Below, in pieces: positions 34,128 through 43,755 of a stretch of 64,000 bases of DNA; the stretch's first letter is position 1; each line of letters begins with the position of its first letter. Both the position numbers and the translations under genes were made by a program. The stretch comes from Prevotella sp. (GTDB lineage: Bacteria; Bacteroidota; Bacteroidia; Bacteroidales; Bacteroidaceae): positions 1-64,000 of the forward strand of contig JAJWLX010000005.1 of NCBI GenBank assembly GCA_021636625.1. Direction: 5' to 3'. The notes below the pieces were generated by a model that searched no databases, was not told the origin of the DNA, and was given only the letters and a program-made list of their open reading frames with translations.

Positions 34128-35465
34128 TTATACAATAGGCAGACTTATTCCGTTGATTTTCTGATAGATGTCGAGCGCATAGATGTCGGTCATGCCGCTG
34201 ATGTAATCCAATATCGCCATGATTCGCTCCTCCAGATTCTCGTTCTCTATGTCGTACTGGCTGCTTACCCTTCTCAGAAGTTGCTTGGAGTAGAAGCGGG
34301 ATGGATTCACGGCGGCATCGATGAAGACCTCCATAAGGGTAGCCATGATCTTGTAACCCGAAAGTTCGATGTCGAGAACTGGTTTGCTGGCATAGATTTT
34401 CTTGCGGGAAACCTGCGTACATTTCTGATAGGCTTGGCGCTGATGCTCGGCGATATGTTCGATGAGGCATCCCTCGAAAGTGCCGGCAAGAATCTCTTCT
34501 TCGTGATTCCGAAAAACGTTGACGCATTCGTTCTCCAGCTTTCCGATTACACAGGCACGCATATACACCACCTGCTCGTTTTCATCGGTCAGCCCCTCAT
34601 CCAGAATTCGCTGGCGAATCTTCTGTTGGGTTTCCTCGTCAAAGAATCCCAGCAGTAAGTTTGCAGTCTCCTCGAAGGATAAGATTTTGAGCTTGTGGGA
34701 GTCTTCGATGTCCATAATCTCATAACAGATGTCATCGGCGGCTTCTACCATATATACCAGCGGGTGGCGGGCATATTCCAGAGGCTCTCCCGGTTTCGAT
34801 TTCCTCAGGATTCCTAACTCCTCTGCTACCTTCTGGTAAGATTCGGCTTCGGAAGTAAAAAATCCGAATTTGCCGTGCTTTCCTGCCAGACTGCTGGCAA
34901 AAGGATATTTCACGATGGCTGCAAGCATAGGATAGGTCATCACGAAACCACCCTGGCGGCGACCTTTAAACTGATGCGTCAGGATTCTGAAGCCGTTGGC
35001 ATTACCCTCGAAATGGGTGATGTCGTCCCAGAACTCGGCAGAAACTTCATCTTTCAATCCCTGTCCGGCACCCTCGCTGAAGAAAGTCTGGATGGCTTTT
35101 TCTCCGGAATGACCGAAGGGAGGATTGCCCAGATCATGCGCCAGGCAGGCTGCACTCACGATGGTTCCGATTTCCTCGAAGAGCGTATCCTTCAAATCCG
35201 GGTGCTTCTGGATGATGTGGCGGGAGATATCGTTGCCCAACGACATACCCACACTTGCCACTTCCAGACTATGAGTGAGGCGGTTGTGTACGAAGATGCT
35301 GCCCGGCAGGGGGAAGACCTGCGTCTTGTTCTGCAACCGGCGGAAAGCCGAAGAGAAGATCAGACGGTCGTAATCGCGCTTGAATTCCGAGCGGTCGTCG
35401 TGGCGTTCGGCGTGCTTATGCTCCTGTCCGAATCGCTTGTTAGATATGAGTTGGGTCCATTCCAT
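34128..35465 (-). CDS. dgt: Deoxyguanosinetriphosphate triphosphohydrolase
   Basis: 445 residues, an HD-domain enzyme that hydrolyses dGTP (or other dNTPs) to the nucleoside and triphosphate. Motifs: DRLIFSSAFRRLQNKTQVFP, NRLTHSLEVASVG with the first metal His, and CLAHDLGNPPFGHSGEKAI with the HD pair. Later FRILTHQFKG, and YMVEAADDICYEIMDIEDSH. It is divergent from dut, another nucleotide-pool enzyme, across a gap with both promoters. Confidence 0.92.
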   Translation of the reverse strand: MEWTQLISNKRFGQEHKHAERHDDRSEFKRDYDRLIFSSAFRRLQNKTQVFPLPGSIFVHNRLTHSLEVASVGMSLGNDISRHIIQKHPDLKDTLFEEIGTIVSAACLAHDLGNPPFGHSGEKAIQTFFSEGAGQGLKDEVSAEFWDDITHFEGNANGFRILTHQFKGRRQGGFVMTYPMLAAIVKYPFASSLAGKHGKFGFFTSEAESYQKVAEELGILRKSKPGEPLEYARHPLVYMVEAADDICYEIMDIEDSHKLKILSFEETANLLLGFFDEETQQKIRQRILDEGLTDENEQVVYMRACVIGKLENECVNVFRNHEEEILAGTFEGCLIEHIAEHQRQAYQKCTQVSRKKIYASKPVLDIELSGYKIMATLMEVFIDAAVNPSRFYSKQLLRRVSSQYDIENENLEERIMAILDYISGMTDIYALDIYQKINGISLPIV

Positions 35466-35505
35466 ATTCTTTCTGTATTATGAGTCTTTTATGTTGTCTA
35501 TTGTG

Positions 35506-35513
35506 CAAAAATA
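35506..35513 (-). promoter_or_regulatory. -7 element for dgt
   Basis: Minus-strand TATTTTTG fits TAnnTTTG, 40 bases before the dgt start. Confidence 0.55.
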
Positions 35514-35598
35514 CACGAAAGTTAGGATAAATCAAAATAAAAAAGGATAAATTATATCATTTTCACGTCTAAAATGCGATTATTCGGTTAAAAAGCAG

Positions 35599-35606
35599 TA
35601 TTTTTG
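35599..35606 (+). promoter_or_regulatory. -7 element for dut
   Basis: TATTTTTG fits TAnnTTTG, 17 bases before the dut ATG. Confidence 0.6.
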
Positions 35607-35623
35607 CAGAAAAATAGAAAATT

Positions 35624-36061
35624 ATGCTGAAAGTACAGATTATCAATAAGGGGCATCAGCCTCTCCCTGCGTTTGCCACACCTCAGAGTGCGGGCATGGA
35701 TTTGCGTGCAAACATCGAAGAGCCTATCGTGCTTCATCCTATGGAGCGCCGACTCGTTCCTACAGGTCTGTTTATGGCATTGCCGGTAGGTTATGAGGCA
35801 CAGATCCGTCCTCGCAGCGGTCTCGCCCTGAAGCATGGCATCACCGTGCTCAATACTCCGGGTACCATCGATGCCGATTACCGTGGCGAGATCATGGTGC
35901 TGCTCATCAACTTCTCACAGCAAGACTTCGTCATCAATGATGGCGAGCGCATCGCACAAATGGTGCTTGCCAAGCACGAACAGTGCGACTTCATCGAGGT
36001 GGAGGAGCTGGATGAAACTGAGCGTGGTGCAGGCGGTTATGGTCATACCGGCGTAAAATAA
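35624..36061 (+). CDS. dut: dUTP diphosphatase
   Basis: 145 residues, the size of trimeric dUTPases that convert dUTP to dUMP. The five family motifs are present: AGMDLRANI, RPRSGLALKHG, NTPGTIDADYRGEI, ERIAQMVL and the C-terminal P-loop-like RGAGGYGHTG. First of a plus-strand run with the TPR, DUF4292 and EnvC-like genes. Confidence 0.96.
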   Translation: MLKVQIINKGHQPLPAFATPQSAGMDLRANIEEPIVLHPMERRLVPTGLFMALPVGYEAQIRPRSGLALKHGITVLNTPGTIDADYRGEIMVLLINFSQQDFVINDGERIAQMVLAKHEQCDFIEVEELDETERGAGGYGHTGVK

Positions 36062-36089
36062 GATAAGGATTTTTAGATAAGATTTGATA

Positions 36090-37976
36090 GTGAAGATAGA
36101 TTTAAGAAATATGGGAGTCTGGGTGACTGTGGTGCTCATCGGCGCCATAGCCTTGCCTTCGCTCGCCCGAAAAAAGAAGGTGCAGCCTGTTAGTCAGCAA
36201 CAGCAGACTGTAAGGGTGGATTCGCTTTCTCCAAACAATCGTAAGCGATATGAATACTTCTTGACCGAGGCGGCTCGCCAACATGCAGCTGGCAATTATT
36301 CTGCCGCCTTCGATCTCTACGAACACGCCCGGAACATCGATCCTAACTCGGCAACGGCAAATTATTATCTGTCTCTCTATTTGACCGAGATGAAGCAGGA
36401 TTCGCTGGGTCTTCTGCGATTGCAGAAGGCGATAGAGCAGGATCCTGAGAACCTGATTTTTGCAGAGCGACTCGCCCAATACTATATCAGCAAGGGAAAA
36501 TACGAGGATGCCATCAATGCCTACGAGGCTGTCTATGCCAAGAATCACAGCAATACGGATGTGCTCCGCGTGTTGGCGCAGCTCTATCAGCAGCAGAAGA
36601 ACTTCAAGATGATGCTCAATACCGTCAGCCGTCTGGAGACCGAAGAAGGTGAGAGCGAGCAGTTTACACTCACCAAGATGCGTATCCATGAGATGATGGA
36701 TGACAAGAAGGCTGCCTATAACGAACTGAAGTCGCTTGTAGAACAGCATCCTCTGGATATGCAGTATAAAACCATGCTGGGCAACTGGCTGATGCAGCAC
36801 GACCGTCAGAAGGAAGCGTTCAAGTACTTCACTGATGTGCTGAAGGAAGAGCCGGATAATTCCTACGCCCAGATGTCGCTCTATGATTATTACAATGCCA
36901 CCAAGCAGGCGGATCTGGCGAATGGCATGCTCGATAAGATTCTGATGAGTCAGAAGACGGATACCCAGACCAAGATCATGATGTTCCGTTCCTTCATCCA
37001 GAACAATGAAACCGAAGGCGGCGACTCTACCAAGGTCATCGCCCTCTTCGATAAGGTGCTCAATGTGCCACAGCCGTCTTCAGAGATTGCCGAGGTGCGT
37101 GCCGCCTATATGAGTTTGAAGAAAATGCCTACCGACTCTGTGATTTCTGCCTTCAAAAAGGTGCTTGATATCGCTCCTGACAATGCCAATGCGCGCATCC
37201 AGACCATTCAGCTGCTCTGGAATCAGAAGAAGTATCATGAGGTGATCGAGCAGGCGAAGGCTGCCCACGAATACAATCCGGAAGAGATGATCTTCTATTA
37301 TTTCGGAGGTATGGCTTACTATCAGAATAAGGACGAAGATGCGGCGCTCAATGAGTTCCGGTTGGGTGTAGCTCAGGTGAATAAACTCTCTGCCAACGAC
37401 CTTGTCTCTGATCTCTATGCCGTGATGGGCGACATCCTGCATCAGAAGAATCAGAAGGATGCAGCCTTTGCAGCCTATGATTCATGCCTGCAGTGGAAAG
37501 CCGACAACGTGATGGCGCTCAACAACTACGCCTACTATCTGAGCGAGGAAGGCAAGGACCTACACAAGGCTGAGGCGATGAGCTACAAGACCATCAAACT
37601 GGAACCGAACAACGGTACCTATCTTGATACCTACGCCTGGATTCTGTTTATGGAAGAGCGTTATGTAGATGCCAAGACCTACATCGATGCGGCTCTCAAG
37701 AACCGGGATTCTACCGAGAATAACAGTACGGTATTGGAGCATGCCGGCGATATTTACGCCATGAACGGTATGGTGAATGAGGCTGTCGGCTATTGGAAGC
37801 AGGCCTTGGATGACGACCATCAGACCGAAATCCTGAAATGGAAGATAGAAAATAAGCAATATATTTCCGAGGAAGAATTCCAACGAAAGAAAAACCCTGC
37901 AGCTGCTGAGCTCAAAAAATCGAAAACGGCAGGCAAGTCTGCGGGTAAAAAGAATAAGAAAGGTAAAAAGAAGTAA
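36090..37976 (+). CDS. TPR-repeat protein with N-terminal signal or anchor
   Basis: 628 residues from the GTG at 36090 (MKIDLRNMGVW). An ATG at 36111 or a TTG at 36084 could also serve. The hydrophobic segment VWVTVVLIGAIALPSLA suggests export or membrane anchoring. The rest is a series of tetratricopeptide repeats (AAGNYSAAFDLYEHARNIDP, SKGKYEDAINAYEAVYAKN, and more toward NGMVNEAVGYWKQAL). The C-terminus is Lys-rich. It overlaps the DUF4292 gene by one base and may scaffold an envelope complex. Function unknown. Confidence 0.8.
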   Translation: MKIDLRNMGVWVTVVLIGAIALPSLARKKKVQPVSQQQQTVRVDSLSPNNRKRYEYFLTEAARQHAAGNYSAAFDLYEHARNIDPNSATANYYLSLYLTEMKQDSLGLLRLQKAIEQDPENLIFAERLAQYYISKGKYEDAINAYEAVYAKNHSNTDVLRVLAQLYQQQKNFKMMLNTVSRLETEEGESEQFTLTKMRIHEMMDDKKAAYNELKSLVEQHPLDMQYKTMLGNWLMQHDRQKEAFKYFTDVLKEEPDNSYAQMSLYDYYNATKQADLANGMLDKILMSQKTDTQTKIMMFRSFIQNNETEGGDSTKVIALFDKVLNVPQPSSEIAEVRAAYMSLKKMPTDSVISAFKKVLDIAPDNANARIQTIQLLWNQKKYHEVIEQAKAAHEYNPEEMIFYYFGGMAYYQNKDEDAALNEFRLGVAQVNKLSANDLVSDLYAVMGDILHQKNQKDAAFAAYDSCLQWKADNVMALNNYAYYLSEEGKDLHKAEAMSYKTIKLEPNNGTYLDTYAWILFMEERYVDAKTYIDAALKNRDSTENNSTVLEHAGDIYAMNGMVNEAVGYWKQALDDDHQTEILKWKIENKQYISEEEFQRKKNPAAAELKKSKTAGKSAGKKNKKGKKK

Positions 37977-38878
37977 TGAATATGAAGAAGATGAATATGG
38001 CAGTAGCTGCTGCGGCACTCCTGCTGATGGCTTCCTGCGGCACTACCAAGAAGATGGAAGGAGCTGGAAAGGTGAATGCCAACGATAAGAAGACCGAGAC
38101 AAAGGCTGAGCAGTCGGCTGCGCTCAGGAATCTGGCTTTCGTTCAGAAAGTATCAGATAATCAGGTTTATACCAATAATATTGTGGGCAATATGAATTTC
38201 AATCTGCAGGCAGCAGATAAGGACATCACCGTGCCGGGCAAGTTGAGTATGCGCAAGGATGAGGTAATCCGCATCCAGCTCTTCATCCCTATCCTGGGTA
38301 CAGAAGTGGGAAGACTGGAATTCACCCCTAACTATGTGCTGATCATCGACCGCCTTCACAAGGAATACATCAAGGCTGATTATACCCAGGTGGATTTCCT
38401 GAAGAAGCAGGGTGTGAACTTCTATTCTCTCCAGGCGCTCTTCTGGAACCAGTTGCTCGTGCCAGGAACCAAGAAGGTGACAGATGCAGACTTGAATAAG
38501 TTTTCTGCCAATCTGGATGCTGTAGGTGAGAATGTACCTGTGGCTCTGCAATATGGCAAACTGAACTATACCTGGACAGCCAACCGCAATTCGGGCAGAA
38601 TCACCGAGGCGAATGTAGTGTATCAGGACAAAAGCACCAGCGCAGCCAAGCTCAATCTGAAATATAGCAATTTCAAGAGCGTGGGCGTGAAGATGTTCCC
38701 GGCTACCCAGAATCTTACGCTCTCTGCTATGGTGAACAACAAGCCTCAGGTAGTGAAGATCAACATCGATATGAAGAGCGTGAAGACCGACAGTAAATGG
38801 GAGGCACAGACCGAAGTGTCTGACAAATACAAGAAGGTGGCTCCAGAGGATGTACTCGGCAAACTGATGAGTATGTAG
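37976..38878 (+). CDS. DUF4292 family lipoprotein
   Basis: 300 residues with a lipobox (LLLMASCGTTKK). The mature domain (FVQKVSDNQVYTNNIVGNMN, GKLSMRKDEVIRIQLFIPIL, TPNYVLIIDRLHKEYIKADY) matches DUF4292, a Bacteroidetes outer-membrane lipoprotein family with a LolA/LolB-like fold. A lipid or lipoprotein handling role is suspected but not established. Its ATG overlaps the stop of the TPR gene, and the EnvC-like gene follows after 41 bases. Confidence 0.8.
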   Translation: MNMKKMNMAVAAAALLLMASCGTTKKMEGAGKVNANDKKTETKAEQSAALRNLAFVQKVSDNQVYTNNIVGNMNFNLQAADKDITVPGKLSMRKDEVIRIQLFIPILGTEVGRLEFTPNYVLIIDRLHKEYIKADYTQVDFLKKQGVNFYSLQALFWNQLLVPGTKKVTDADLNKFSANLDAVGENVPVALQYGKLNYTWTANRNSGRITEANVVYQDKSTSAAKLNLKYSNFKSVGVKMFPATQNLTLSAMVNNKPQVVKINIDMKSVKTDSKWEAQTEVSDKYKKVAPEDVLGKLMSM

Positions 38879-38919
38879 TGTTTGTCGCGAAAGAAAACAA
38901 TGAAATCATGTATTGAATA

Positions 38920-40668
38920 ATGAAGCGAATTATATTTTTCTTATTGGCAATGATGTTCTCGCTTGCTCCCTATGCGCAGAAAACGGCGCAGAAGAAGCCG
39001 GTGAAGAAAACCGCTGTTGCCAATCATAAACATCAGGCTCAAAGAAAACCGGTGGCTCGCCGTGCCAAGGCACCTACCAAGGCAGAACGCCGTGCTGCTA
39101 CCTATAGCAATGCTTCTATCAGAGGATTGCAGGGGCAGCGTGCCGATATCCAGCGAAGAATCAGGGAGCAGGAGCAGGCTTTGCGCAAGAACAAGGCTGA
39201 CGTGAAGAAGCGCCTGGAAGACCTGATGGCGCTGAATGGCGAAATCGACCAGAGTCAGAAGAAGATTGAAGGTATCGAGAAGGATATTCATCATATCGAT
39301 GGAAACATCGGTATCCTGCAGGCGCAGTTGAAGACCCTTCAGCAGCAGTTGCAGGATAGAAAGAACAAGTATATCCGTTCTATGCGATATATGAGCCGGC
39401 ATCATACGGTGCAGGACAAGCTGATGTTTATCTTCAGTGCCAAGAACCTGACTCAGATGTACCGCCGTCTCTCGTTCATCCGCCAGTACTCTTCTTACCA
39501 GAAGGTGCAGGGCGAGGCTGTAAAGGCTAAGCAGCAGCAGGTGAACGATAAGCACAAGCAGTTGCAGAATGTAAAGGGGCATAAGAATACCTTATTATAT
39601 AAGGGAAAGCAGGAGAAAACTGCTCTTGAAGGCAAGCAGACACAGCAGCAGGAGATGGTACACGGACTGCAGAAGCAGCAGAAGACCATTCAGGCTGTCA
39701 TCGCCGACCAGCGCCAGAAGGATGCTGCCATCAATGCTCAGATCGACCGTCTGATCCAGCAGGAAGTAGCCAAGGCTCGTGCCCGTGCTGCAGCCGAGGC
39801 CAAGCGCAAGGCTGCTGCAGCCGCTGCAGCCAAGAAGCGTGCAGAGGAACTGGCGCGTAAGAAAGCTGCTGCAGAGGCAGCTGCAAGGGAGAATGCACGT
39901 CGTATTGCTGAGGCGAAGGCTCGTGAGGCAGCTGCAGAGGCTGCAAGAAGAAAGGCTGCCGAGGAGGCTCGTGCTGCTGCCGAGGCTGCTAGAAAGGCGC
40001 AGGAAGAAGCTGCTGCCCAGGCTGAGGCGAAGGCTAAAGCAAAGGCGCAGGCTAAGGCCCGTGCTGCTGCAGAAGCTGCTCAGCGTGCTGCCGCAGAACA
40101 GGCGGCTCGTGAAGCTGCTGCCGAACAGGTGGCTAAGAAGGCGGAAGCTGACCGCAAGGCTGCTGAGCTGAAAGCCAAGGCGGATGAGGAGCGTCAGGCC
40201 CGTGAGATTGCTGCTGCCAAGAAGGAGGCGCAGGAAGCGGCAACCTTGAGTTCGGTAGATAGAATGTTGAGTGGTGGATTCGAGGCAAACCGTGGCAGAT
40301 TGCCTATGCCTATCAGCGGCGGTTATCGCATCGTGAGCCACTTCGGACAGTATAATGTTCAGGGATTGAAGGGTGTTACCCTCGACAACAAGGGTATCAA
40401 TATCCAGGGTAAGCCGGGTTGTGTGGCTCGCAGCATCTACGATGGTGAGGTGAGTGCCGTCTTCGGATATGGTGGTATGTGGAATGTCCTGGTTCGCCAT
40501 GGTGCCTACATCTCGGTATATTGCAACCTGAAATCGGTCAGCGTACATAAGGGTCAGAAGGTTAGTACCCGTCAGGCTTTGGGTAGTGTAGGCTCTGATA
40601 ACATCCTCCAGTTCCAGCTTCGCAAGGAGACGGCAAAACTCAATCCTGAGGCTTGGTTGGGAAGATAA
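38920..40668 (+). CDS. EnvC-like murein hydrolase activator, degenerate LytM domain
   Basis: 582 residues: signal peptide (MKRIIFFLLAMMFSLAPYAQ), long coiled coil (about 65-260), Ala/Lys/Glu-rich low-complexity region (about 260-440), and C-terminal M23/LytM domain. The zinc ligands are lost: the usual HxxxD is replaced by NKGINI, YxHL by YCNL, and HxHFE by LQFQL. This matches EnvC-type activators of amidases, which act in daughter-cell separation without own peptidase activity. Partner amidase not in this window. Confidence 0.85.
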   Translation: MKRIIFFLLAMMFSLAPYAQKTAQKKPVKKTAVANHKHQAQRKPVARRAKAPTKAERRAATYSNASIRGLQGQRADIQRRIREQEQALRKNKADVKKRLEDLMALNGEIDQSQKKIEGIEKDIHHIDGNIGILQAQLKTLQQQLQDRKNKYIRSMRYMSRHHTVQDKLMFIFSAKNLTQMYRRLSFIRQYSSYQKVQGEAVKAKQQQVNDKHKQLQNVKGHKNTLLYKGKQEKTALEGKQTQQQEMVHGLQKQQKTIQAVIADQRQKDAAINAQIDRLIQQEVAKARARAAAEAKRKAAAAAAAKKRAEELARKKAAAEAAARENARRIAEAKAREAAAEAARRKAAEEARAAAEAARKAQEEAAAQAEAKAKAKAQAKARAAAEAAQRAAAEQAAREAAAEQVAKKAEADRKAAELKAKADEERQAREIAAAKKEAQEAATLSSVDRMLSGGFEANRGRLPMPISGGYRIVSHFGQYNVQGLKGVTLDNKGINIQGKPGCVARSIYDGEVSAVFGYGGMWNVLVRHGAYISVYCNLKSVSVHKGQKVSTRQALGSVGSDNILQFQLRKETAKLNPEAWLGR

Positions 40669-40709
40669 AATACAGGAGATATGAAGGTTAACTGTATAGA
40701 CAGATAGAG

Positions 40710-40748
40710 GAAACCCTCTTAGATGGCAGCGCCATCTAAGAGGGTTTC
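40710..40748. terminator. 18-base perfect hairpin overlapping the end of the M20 gene
   Basis: Positions 40710-40727 and 40731-40748 are perfect reverse complements around an AGC loop. It lies between convergent genes and includes the last codons of the minus-strand gene. No long T-run follows on either strand, so terminator activity is likely but not certain. Confidence 0.55.
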
Positions 40749-41783
40749 GTATTTAGCAATGGCATCGCGTATTTCGCTGATGCGGATAAACTCGTTGGCA
40801 GAATGGGAGCGGGAAGATTCGCCCGGCCCCAGCTTGAAGGATGGAAAATGCATCAATGCCTGGTCGCTGAGGGTAGGACTGCCGAATGGTTTCATACCCA
40901 TAGCTACACATTTCCTGATAAGAGGATGCTCCGGGTCGATACGTGATGATTTCAGGCGGAAACTGTGTGCCTTTACCTCGCTCTTGAGGTGCTGGCGGAT
41001 AAACTCGTAAACCTCCTCGTTGTCGTAAAACTCGTTGGTTCGGATATCCACAAGCATCGTGCACTTATCCGGAATCACATTATGCTGGGTTCCGGCATTC
41101 ACTACGGTGAGCGTCATCTTGGTAGGACCCAGGAATTCGCTTACCTTCTCGAATTTGTAATCACGAATCCATCGCATATCATCCAGCGCCTCATAGATCG
41201 CATTCACTCCTTCGTTTCTAGCCGCATGACCACTTTTGCCATGAGCAATCACATCCAGCACCATCAGTCCCTTTTCGGCTACGGCAGGATTCATGCCTGT
41301 AGGTTCTCCCACAATGGCAAGATCGATGTGTGGAAGCAAGGGTAGGGCACGTGTGATGCCATCCTTTCCCGAAACCTCTTCTTCGGCGGAAGCCAGATAA
41401 ATCAGGTTGTAGCTCTGCGGCTTCTCCGTCAGCATTCTGAAAATCTGGAGAAGAGAACACAATCCGCCACCGCAGTCGTTACTACCCAGTCCATAAAGCA
41501 CGCCATCTTCTACATCTGGAGAAAAAGGATCACGGCTCCACGAAGCCACGGGCTTCACCGTGTCGATATGGGCATTGAGCAGCAGGGTAGGACGGCTCTC
41601 ATCGTAGTGAGGGTCGATAATCCAGAGGTTGTTTGCCTCTCGCTGCGTTTTGAAACCATAGCTGCGGATGGTCTGCTCCATGATGTCGGCAGCATTTTTT
41701 TCGCTGCGGCTTACCGATGGGGTGGCAATCAGCTTTTTAAGCAGTTCCACCGCGTCGCTAACATATTGTTCCTGTGTCATCAT
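40719..41783 (-). CDS. M20-family deacylase, acetyl/succinyl-ornithine type
   Basis: 354 residues of the M20 metallopeptidase family. Zinc-site motifs: LLNAHIDTVKP, YGLGSNDCGGGLCSLL, ASAEEEVSGKDG and IVGEPTGMNPAV. Bacteroidetes make arginine through N-succinylated intermediates, and this family member usually removes the acyl group from N-acyl-ornithine or -citrulline. The exact acyl group cannot be read from the sequence. No other arg genes are nearby. Confidence 0.78.
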   Translation of the reverse strand: MMTQEQYVSDAVELLKKLIATPSVSRSEKNAADIMEQTIRSYGFKTQREANNLWIIDPHYDESRPTLLLNAHIDTVKPVASWSRDPFSPDVEDGVLYGLGSNDCGGGLCSLLQIFRMLTEKPQSYNLIYLASAEEEVSGKDGITRALPLLPHIDLAIVGEPTGMNPAVAEKGLMVLDVIAHGKSGHAARNEGVNAIYEALDDMRWIRDYKFEKVSEFLGPTKMTLTVVNAGTQHNVIPDKCTMLVDIRTNEFYDNEEVYEFIRQHLKSEVKAHSFRLKSSRIDPEHPLIRKCVAMGMKPFGSPTLSDQALMHFPSFKLGPGESSRSHSANEFIRISEIRDAIAKYETLLDGAAI

Positions 41784-41881
41784 AATCTCTCTATTTTTTG
41801 ATTTTGGGGCAAAGTTACGAAAAAAAGAGCATATAAAGTGGAAAAACCAACATTTTATTTTGTGTTCTTAACAAATTCTAT

Positions 41882-41889
41882 TATCTTTG
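41882..41889 (+). promoter_or_regulatory. -7 element for the acyl-CoA synthetase
   Basis: TATCTTTG fits TAnnTTTG and lies 24 bases before the ATG at 41914. Confidence 0.6.
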
Positions 41890-41913
41890 CACCAATATTA
41901 TAATACTAAGCTT

Positions 41914-43722
41914 ATGCAAATTAATAGTCATCTTTCGGTTCTGGTTCATGACCTCGCTAAGAAGTGGGGAGATAAGCCTGCGCTTACCTTCAGAAAGTTT
42001 GGTAGTGACCAGTGGCAAACGGTTTCATTCAATCAGTTTTCCCTAAGAGTGAAACAAGTGAGCAATGCCCTTTTGAATCTTGGGGCTAAACCACAAGACA
42101 AAATCGCTGTCTTCTCACAGAACTGTGTGCATTATCTGTACACCGATTTTGGTGCATACGGAATCAGAGTCACCTCTGTTCCTTTTTATGCCAACAGCAG
42201 TGAGCAGCAGATTCAATATATGATCAATGATGCCCAGATTCGCTTCCTCTTCGTAGGCGAACAGGAGCAGTATGACAAGGCACATCGTATCTTTGCCCTC
42301 TGCCCATCGCTGGAGCGCATCATCATCTTCGATTCCAGTGTGCGCATCAGTACCCACGACCCTGCAGCCCTCTATTACAAGGACTTCCTGAAACTGGGTG
42401 AGAATCTTCCACGTCAGACCGAAGTGGAGGAACTTTATAAGCAGGCTAGTATGGACGATTTGGCTAACATCCTCTATACCAGTGGAACTACCGGCGACAG
42501 CAAGGGCGTGATGCTGACCTATAGTCAGTATGCAGCCGCATTGAAGGCCAACAATGAGTGCGTGCCAGTTACCGAAAAGGATCGTGTCATCGATTTCCTT
42601 CCATTCACCCATATCTTTGAGCGAGGATGGGCATACCTCTGTTTGAGCGAGGGTGCCCAGCTCATCATCAACACCTATCCTCAGGAGATTCAGGAGAGTA
42701 TGCGCGAAATGCGTCCTACCTGTATGTGCAGCGTGCCACGTTTCTGGGAGAAGGTGTATATCGCTGTGAAGGCTAAGATGGATGAAGCCGGTCCTATCCA
42801 GAAGAAGCTCTTCTACCATGCCTTGACTGTGGGAAAGAAGCGCAATGTGGAGTATCTTGCCAACTGCAAGCGCCCTCCTCTGGCCCTGGAGCTGGAGTAT
42901 AAGATTATCAACAAGACCATCCTGAGCATCGTGCGCAAGCAGTTGGGCTTGGATAATCCTAATATCTTCCCAACGGCTGGTGCGTATGTAAGTCCGGAGG
43001 TGGAGGAGTTCGTACATTCCATTGGTATCAATATGGTGGTGGGTTATGGCTTGACCGAGAGTCTCGCCACCGTATCTTGCGATCATCCCGACAAGAAGCG
43101 CAGTCTGGGTTCTGTAGGTCGTCCTATCTCCAGCATCCAGATCAAGATAGGTGAGGATAACGAGGTGCTCCTCAAGGGTCCTACCATCACTCCGGGATAT
43201 TATCATCGCGATACCACCAATGCCAAGGCATTCGATAAGGATGGATTCTTCCATACCGGTGATGCGGGCTATCTGAAGGATGGTGAGCTTTATCTCACCG
43301 AGCGTATCAAGGATCTGTTCAAGACATCGAATGGTAAATATATCGCTCCGCAGCAGGTAGAGTCTTTGCTCCTGGTGGATAAGTTCATCGATCAGGTGGC
43401 AGTCATCGCCGACCAGCGCAAGTTCGTTTCTGCCCTCGTTGTACCTGAGTTCCGCCTCGTTGAGGATTGGGCTCGTGAGCATCACATCGCCTTCGCCTGC
43501 CGTGAGGACCTGTGTGCCAACGAGAAGGTGCAGAAGATGTTGATGGATCGCATCCAGATTCTTCAGCAGCACCTGGCTTATTATGAGCAGATTAAGCGTA
43601 TCACCCTCCTGGCTCACCACTTCTCTATGGAGTCGGGTGAGCTGACCAATACCTTGAAGATTCGCCGCCCTATCATCAACAAGAACTATAAGGCGGAGAT
43701 TGACAAGATGTATGAGGAATAA
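41914..43722 (+). CDS. Long-chain acyl-CoA synthetase (AMP-forming)
   Basis: 602 residues from the ATG at 41914 (MQINSHLSVLVHDLAKKWG). The enzyme activates fatty acids with ATP and CoA through an acyl-adenylate. ANL-superfamily motifs: ILYTSGTTGDSKGVMLTY, FLPFTHIFERGWAYLCL, VGYGLTESLATVSCD, and HTGDAGYLKDGELYLTERIKD. Long-chain type is inferred from the conserved FERGWA region. prfB follows after 33 bases. Confidence 0.9.
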   Translation: MQINSHLSVLVHDLAKKWGDKPALTFRKFGSDQWQTVSFNQFSLRVKQVSNALLNLGAKPQDKIAVFSQNCVHYLYTDFGAYGIRVTSVPFYANSSEQQIQYMINDAQIRFLFVGEQEQYDKAHRIFALCPSLERIIIFDSSVRISTHDPAALYYKDFLKLGENLPRQTEVEELYKQASMDDLANILYTSGTTGDSKGVMLTYSQYAAALKANNECVPVTEKDRVIDFLPFTHIFERGWAYLCLSEGAQLIINTYPQEIQESMREMRPTCMCSVPRFWEKVYIAVKAKMDEAGPIQKKLFYHALTVGKKRNVEYLANCKRPPLALELEYKIINKTILSIVRKQLGLDNPNIFPTAGAYVSPEVEEFVHSIGINMVVGYGLTESLATVSCDHPDKKRSLGSVGRPISSIQIKIGEDNEVLLKGPTITPGYYHRDTTNAKAFDKDGFFHTGDAGYLKDGELYLTERIKDLFKTSNGKYIAPQQVESLLLVDKFIDQVAVIADQRKFVSALVVPEFRLVEDWAREHHIAFACREDLCANEKVQKMLMDRIQILQQHLAYYEQIKRITLLAHHFSMESGELTNTLKIRRPIINKNYKAEIDKMYEE

Positions 43723-43755
43723 TGGTTTTACTTTAAAATTCAAAATTCAAAGTTA

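Noticed and set aside
42115..43743. Minus-strand frame of 542 codons
   Set aside because: It is antisense to the acyl-CoA synthetase with complete motifs.
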